From UBA7692 sp964552715 (GTDB taxonomy: Bacteria; Bacteroidota; Bacteroidia; Chitinophagales; LD1), in contig CAZKHZ010000172.1 in assembly GCA_964552715.1 (NCBI GenBank), positions 1 through 7,976 of the forward strand: a stretch of 7,976 nt of DNA, written 5' to 3'. The position numbers and the translations under genes are program-made. Positions 1-5,000 of this stretch are shown here, in pieces. The notes under the pieces were generated by a model. The model saw only the letters and a program-made list of their open reading frames with translations. It had not been told where the DNA came from and ran no database searches. How positions within the stretch are numbered: position 1 is the first letter of the stretch; each line of letters starts with the position of its first letter.

Positions 1-80
1 CTTTCTGTCGTTTCCTCTGCAAAAACTACACTATAACAAGTATCATAAAATAAAGCATTTTTGATTAATAGCTTCGCATC

Positions 81-512
81 ATGGAAGAAGATAATGTTAT
101 CAAACCAGGGCAGATGTTTTCGGGTAGTTATTTACGCAAAACAACTCCCTTTCATCACTTTGCATTGGCAATGTTTTTTGGCATTGCAGGTATGTTGGTT
201 GCCAAATACATTTTTAAATCGCAGGAGGGTATTGGCTTTATGGGATGCTTTGGTGTGTTGTTTTACGCCATGTTCAACCCGTGGTTATTTATGTTGCATG
301 TTGAAATGGCGAAGTACTTTTTTACTTCGCTGGCATTATATATTGCCCTGTGCGTTTCCATGTTTGGCATCATCTATTTGATGACTGGCGAAAACGTATT
401 CAATCAATGGAGTTTGAAAATCATTCTTATTTCATCAACGTTTTTTTACTTTGTTGCATTTGGAATAATGCGCATGATGAAGGTGGTGCTGGAAGACGAT
501 GATAAACTTTGA
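81..512 (+). CDS. Small four-helix membrane protein of unknown function
   Basis: This 143-residue protein is predicted to sit in the inner membrane; I cannot assign a function. Four hydrophobic segments are visible, at about residues 26-45, 51-73, 78-100 and 110-133. They are preceded by a polar N-terminus with Arg19-Lys20 and followed by a short acidic tail (Glu-Asp-Asp-Asp-Lys-Leu). A conserved-looking Asn66-Pro67-Trp68 lies within helix 2. There is no signal peptide, catalytic motif or metal-binding cluster. The start at 81 is the first ATG in frame and puts a short polar stretch ahead of the first helix; no clear Shine-Dalgarno precedes it, which is usual for Bacteroidota. The stop at 510-512 touches an ATG at 513, so the gene may be cotranscribed with the secreted protein that follows. 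The size and four-helix layout resemble AtpI-type or generic Bacteroidota 4-TM proteins, but no diagnostic motif supports a specific family. The open frame is convincing; the function is unknown. Confidence 0.8.
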   Translation: MEEDNVIKPGQMFSGSYLRKTTPFHHFALAMFFGIAGMLVAKYIFKSQEGIGFMGCFGVLFYAMFNPWLFMLHVEMAKYFFTSLALYIALCVSMFGIIYLMTGENVFNQWSLKIILISSTFFYFVAFGIMRMMKVVLEDDDKL

Positions 513-556
513 ATGAACATGAAGATAAAAACAGAGCAATCTGAAGTTGAGATATT

Positions 557-563
557 AAAGGGG
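557..563 (+). promoter_or_regulatory. Candidate ribosome binding site deciding the start at 573
   Basis: AAAGGGG ends nine bases before the ATG at 573 and is the only purine-rich, Shine-Dalgarno-like stretch near the two competing starts. Nothing comparable precedes the ATG at 513. Together with the signal-peptide geometry it favours 573. Bacteroidota often initiate without a strong Shine-Dalgarno, so this is supportive evidence, not proof. Confidence 0.35.
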
Positions 564-572
564 TTTTCTAAA

Positions 573-1982
573 ATGAAGATTTCGAGCAACAGATTTTGTG
601 TTACTACTCCGTTCAAAAGCATGTTGCTTTTTATCTTCCTAGTTTGTGCAAAAAGCTTTAGTGCAAAAGCAAGTATTATTGTTCAGGGTGATACTATAAA
701 GGTTTGTTCGCTAGATTTTCCATACACGCTGACGGCTAATTCTGGTTTGTCACAATATCAATGGAACACAGGCAGCACGAATGATACGGCTGTAATAAAT
801 AATGCAGGGAAATATTGGGTAAGCGCAAACGATAATGGCAACATCGTTAGCGATACAATTATTGTGTTGTCGAGAAACATTGAAACAGAAATTTATAAAA
901 CAGATAAGGCGTGGTTTTGCATTGCCGATACCCCGTGGTTCATCGGCAGCAATGAAATTTTTGAACCCAGTGGTTTTTGGAACACAGGCACTAAGAGCAA
1001 TGTTTTGCAAATAAGCATAGCAGGAAAGTATTGGTATGAATTTATTGACAGCACATTTTGTATTCGGCAGATTGACACTGTAGAAGTGATAGGAGTATCA
1101 GATTCGACTGTGTTGAATTTTTCTAAAACTATTGCGCTGTGTGCATCATCATTTCCCTACGAAATTAATGTGCAACTAGGCGACAATCCTTTGTGGCAGG
1201 ATAGTTCAACTGATTTCCTATTCTATGCAGATAGTGCTGGTACCTATTATTATGAATCGTACCTGAGTAGTTGCGCCATTATTTATGACACTATAACTAT
1301 TCAAGATAAAGTATTCAATGCGCCAACATTGTGTTGCGATACTTTAGTGTGTATGCCCGATAGTGTTGCGCTTTCTTTACCTGCGGGCTTTATAGATTAT
1401 TTTTGGAGCACCGGGCAAAATGCACGCTCAATATTTATTGCAAAAGAAGGAGTATTTAATGTGTGGGTGCGGGTTACTGATAGCAGCAATTGTTCGGCAT
1501 CCACAAATACTATTATTGTTGAGTTGCAAGATAGTATTCCCGAGCCAAGCATTATTCAAAACGGGGCGTTTCTGGTGGTGCAACCAGCGGGTTACACATA
1601 TCAATGGTATAGAAATGATTCGTTGCTGCAAGGGCAAACCACCTCTGGAATCAGGAATGTATTGTCGGGTGTTTACTGCGTTAGGGTATCGCAAGGTATT
1701 TGCTTTGATAGTGCTTGTTACACATACTTTAATCCTGTAGGTATCTCATCTATTAAGGAGAACGAACTCTCCATTTATCCCAATCCTGTAAATGATGTAA
1801 TGAGGATTGAAAGCAAAGTTGCGTTCAAAGAAATAATAGTTAGTGATGTGCGGGGAGCAATAATGCTTAGAACCGCATCTGAAAGCATCATAGATGTTTC
1901 TGCGCTGCAGGCGGGAATTTATTTTATCCATTGCTTCAATACAGAAGGACAGAATTATAGTAGAAAATTTCTGAAGGAATAG
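573..1982 (+). CDS. Secreted Ig-like repeat protein with type A T9SS sorting domain
   Basis: This is predicted cargo of the type IX secretion system, exported across the inner membrane by Sec and then to the cell surface or medium. Counting from the ATG at 573 (469 residues), a signal peptide has a basic n-region, a hydrophobic core at about 17-26 and a likely cleavage after Ala-Lys-Ala (31-33). Four Ig-like modules follow (about 45-99, 116-172, 190-244 and 260-317), each with a Trp and a Gly exactly 15 residues apart. A fifth, different Ig-like module lies at about 323-385. The sorting domain (390-469) shows IYPNP at 401-405, a VSDVRG strand at 423-428, LQAGIYFI at 445-452 and a basic RKFLK end. 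The frame is open back to an ATG at 513, directly after the upstream stop, but that start would put 36 residues ahead of the hydrophobic core, so 573 is preferred. No enzyme domain is visible. Adhesion or a structural surface role is inferred. Confidence 0.92.
   Translation: MKISSNRFCVTTPFKSMLLFIFLVCAKSFSAKASIIVQGDTIKVCSLDFPYTLTANSGLSQYQWNTGSTNDTAVINNAGKYWVSANDNGNIVSDTIIVLSRNIETEIYKTDKAWFCIADTPWFIGSNEIFEPSGFWNTGTKSNVLQISIAGKYWYEFIDSTFCIRQIDTVEVIGVSDSTVLNFSKTIALCASSFPYEINVQLGDNPLWQDSSTDFLFYADSAGTYYYESYLSSCAIIYDTITIQDKVFNAPTLCCDTLVCMPDSVALSLPAGFIDYFWSTGQNARSIFIAKEGVFNVWVRVTDSSNCSASTNTIIVELQDSIPEPSIIQNGAFLVVQPAGYTYQWYRNDSLLQGQTTSGIRNVLSGVYCVRVSQGICFDSACYTYFNPVGISSIKENELSIYPNPVNDVMRIESKVAFKEIIVSDVRGAIMLRTASESIIDVSALQAGIYFIHCFNTEGQNYSRKFLKE
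705..1523 (+). repeat. Four diverged Ig-like modules with fixed W-x14-G spacing
   Basis: Within the secreted protein encoded at 573-1982, four consecutive modules of about 55-58 residues, separated by linkers of about 15-17 residues, align on one pattern. An opening Cys segment is followed by a Trp at residues 64, 136, 208 and 278, and a Gly-x-[YF] exactly 15 residues after each Trp (GKYW, GKYW, GTYY, GVFN). Three of the four also carry Gly at Trp+3. Outside these positions the modules have diverged strongly, and the DNA shows no long exact repeats, so the duplication is old. The fold is inferred to be an Ig-like beta sandwich, with the Trp in the core and the Gly-x-aromatic in a later strand. 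Confidence 0.7.
1740..1979 (+). other. T9SS type A C-terminal sorting domain
   Basis: The last 80 residues of the secreted protein at 573-1982 match the family known as Por_Secre_tail (TIGR04183). After a Gly-Ile-Ser-Ser linker come the IYPNPVND strand, the EIIVSDVRG strand, a short DVSALQAGIYFI strand pair and a basic C-terminal strand ending KFLKE. In known T9SS cargo this domain directs passage through the outer-membrane translocon and is usually removed by the PorU sortase, which often attaches the protein to A-type LPS. The translocon and PorU genes are not in this window. Confidence 0.9.
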
Positions 1983-2008
1983 GCTCTATTCGCTAGTTTC
2001 AAAAATAT

Positions 2009-2042
2009 TTTTGCGTATTACAAAACTAAAATCCCATCTTTG
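2009..2042 (+). promoter_or_regulatory. Candidate Bacteroidota-type promoter for the large secreted protein
   Basis: TTTTG at 2009-2013 and CATCTTTG at 2035-2042 are separated by 21 bases. This fits the Bacteroidota primary-sigma pattern of a -33 TTTG/TTG and a -7 TAxxTTTG, with one mismatch (C for T) at the first base of the -7 box. Transcription would start near 2047-2050, giving a leader of about 40 bases before the ATG at 2092. An exact TAxxTTTG (TATTTTTG, 2006-2013) overlaps the -33 box but has no upstream partner at the right distance. No terminator hairpin is visible between the two genes, so read-through from upstream is also possible. Confidence 0.4.
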
Positions 2043-2091
2043 GCAAGGTTTTTGTTATAGCAATTCTTAACATTCACATAATCTCTGACAA

Positions 2092-5000
2092 ATGGACAAA
2101 TTTCTACACAAGTTTCCTGTTACAGGAAGTTTAAAATCTTTATTTTTTGCAACAGCTTTTTTGTTTAGTGCCTTTAATGCAACTGCCCAGATAACGGGTG
2201 ACACATCAGTGTGTGTAGGCGAAACACAAGTATATTATGCCACTGTTGTGCCCAACGCTATTTATAACTGGCAGGTAATTGGCGGCAATATTCAAGGAGC
2301 TACTACAAATGATTCTGTGGTAGTGAGTTGGCAAACACCGGGCAGCGGCTCTGTGTTGGTTTCTATCAATAATTCATTCTACACTTTGAATGTTACCATT
2401 CATCCGAAGCCAAAACCAAAGATTGTTCCTAACCCTTATGCTGCTTGTCCACCAGATGCTAGTCAGCAAGGTACACCCGTAGGTGCGGATAAAAGAGACT
2501 GCGACAAGGTGTGCAAATTTGCAACACTAGTTTACTCTACACAGTTAAATGTAGGTAGTACTTATCAATGGACTGCTACGGGAGAGATTTCCTTATCGGG
2601 CGCAGCCACAAATATAGTTACCGTAGTGTGGGATTCAACATCAACAGGGTCGTTGACGATAGTTGAAACAAATCAATGGGGCTGTGTGGACTCTGCAACT
2701 TATTGTGTAGAAAAGGTGGCTTTGCCTGTGGCATTGTTCACGCATCAGGCAAGTGTTTGTTTAAATTCTACCGTGTCTTTCAGTAATCTTTCAACAGGAA
2801 ATAGCCTGACACATCAATGGTATTTTGGTGATGGAGGCAGTTCTAATTTAATCAACCCGACACATATTTATACTTCACCTGGCACTTACATAATAACATT
2901 GATTGTTACCAATAAGTGTTTTTGTGTAGATACTTTTCAAAGTACTATCAATGTAAATACCTTGCCGGGACCAGACATAACCTGCCCTTCAACTTTATGC
3001 GCATTTGATACAGCAACGTATTCAACCAGTGCGGCAGGTTGCACTTATAATTGGTTTGCTATTGGCGGCACTATTGTTGGTGCTAACAATTTACAAAGTG
3101 TAACTGTAGCATGGGGTGCAGGTCAATTGGGCACACTTGGTTTAGTGGTTTCGGGTTGCGTGGGTTTGTGTAGCGACACTACCAAAGTTTATATTCCAAT
3201 AGTTCCAGCAACAGCAACTATCAATGGACCGAATAAAGTTTGCCCAGGGGAATGTGCGGTGTATTCTTTGCCACGTTTTAGTGGTGCAAAATATGTTTGG
3301 AGTTTGAATGCGGGAGCTTGTGGCAGCATCAAAGATTCTACCTGCTGCGAACAAGTGGAAGTTTGTTATCCAAACTTAGCATATCCGTGTAATGACACAC
3401 TTCGTGTTAGCTATTTTGATTCTATTTTAAATTGTGGCGGCAGCGGTGTTTTCATCATTCGCTATCGCCCAAAATTGGAATTGTTTGGTTTGGGTGAAGT
3501 GTGTGTAACGCCAATCGCACAGCTTTTTGCTTCGGGTGGTGTGATATGCAATTGGAGTGTTTCTCCGGCTGGTCCTTTCATCTCGCCAAATCCTTCTGCA
3601 AATATTAGCATCAACTGGTTGGGCGTTCCGGGTACTTACACTTTCACAGCAGTGCCTGTCAATCCCAATCAAGTTTGTACAGACTCAACAACAAAAGTGA
3701 TTAAAGTTTATCCAAGTCCGCAACGCCCTGTAATTACTGGCGATACAATAATATGTGTTGGTAATAGCGTTCAATATTGTGCAGCCGGAGCTGGTGATAT
3801 TTATTGGGTAATTAGTGGTGGCACACCAGCTACAAGTATTGGTAACTGCATCACCGTAACTTGGGGACTTGTAGGACCATATTCTGTTAAGGCATTCCGC
3901 AAATCGCAAACTCCACCATATTGTGAATCGGATACTACAACACAAAACATTTATCCAATCACTACTTTACCTGTGCCTGCTTTGCTAAGTTCTTCGCCTG
4001 TGTGCGCCAACGGAAACAGTACAGTAACAACAACTACTGTTTATCCTGCCGGCACAGTTTTTACATGGAGTATTTCGCCAAGTAATGCGGGAAGTATAAC
4101 CAGCGGACAAGGCTCCAATACCATTCAAATAGAATGGGGCAACAATGCACCACAACCAATTACTATTTCACTTACAGTAGTAGCCTGTGGACAAACAAAA
4201 TCTAATTCTACAGTAATTAACTTGAATGCTGCGCCAACGCCAAGTGTGGTGCAGTTAAGTTCATTATGCCGTGGAGGAAGTGCACAAATCAGTGCTATAG
4301 GAGGGGTGTTTACCTCTGTGCTTTGGAGTGGGCCTGGTGTATCGAATCCAATTGTAAATCCTGCAACAATCACCCTAGAAGGTTTGTATCAGGTAACAGT
4401 TACCAATACAAATGGTTGCACAGGAATTTCGCAAATCAATGTGCAATATGTTTCGGGACCAACGGCAAGCATCAGCACCGCACAGCCGCTTACTTATTGC
4501 TTTGGCACTTCATTTAATGTAAATATCTGCGCTTTAGGTAATCCAAATTATTCTTACGCATGGAGTAATGCCTCCATAACACAATGTATCAATGTAAATG
4601 CTCCGGGCAGTTTTAATGTAACTGTTACGGATGCAACAAATGGTTGTTTTGCAGTTTCAAACACTATTTCAATAAACCAAGTTGTTTGTAATACTAATTG
4701 CGTTACAAACGAAACTGCCAACATCACACACACAGGTTGCAATCCTAAGAACTTCTTTGGCACAGCAACAGGTACAGTGTTTGGCTACACATGGAACTTT
4801 GGGGATTTAAACACTTCAAACCTGCAAAATCCTGTTCATACTTATACGCAGGCTGGATTTTATTTAGTTGTAATGAATGCTTTTGTACTTGCCAATAATG
4901 GCACGGATACTTGTGTAATACAAGATACTGTTCACATAGAAATTCCCTTGTTGGCGAAATTTGATTTTGTGTCGGGATGTTTTGGTGACTCAGTTTGCTT

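Noticed and set aside
56..63. CATTTTTG upstream of the membrane protein as a -7 promoter box
   Set aside because: It has one mismatch, no TTTG/TTG element at the right distance upstream, and would leave a leader of only about ten bases.
1..80. Possible tails or fragments of an upstream gene, including a - strand frame open across the left edge and a + strand frame ending with a stop at 34-36
   Set aside because: Only 12 to 43 codons are visible, no start or recognisable motif is present, and such lengths occur by chance.
633..665. Lipoprotein signal (Cys in the hydrophobic core of the first secreted protein)
   Set aside because: The residues before the Cys are Phe-Leu-Val, which do not fit a lipobox (small residue required at -1), while Ala-Lys-Ala a few residues later fits signal peptidase I.
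2001..2012. AAAAATATTTTT palindrome as a terminator or operator
   Set aside because: It is a pure A/T palindrome with no loop and no G/C stem; such runs are expected by chance in this AT-rich gap.
3142..3945. Open frames on the - strand inside the giant gene
   Set aside because: They are short, Cys/His/Arg-rich translations opposite a strongly coding frame, with no start signals or recognisable motifs.
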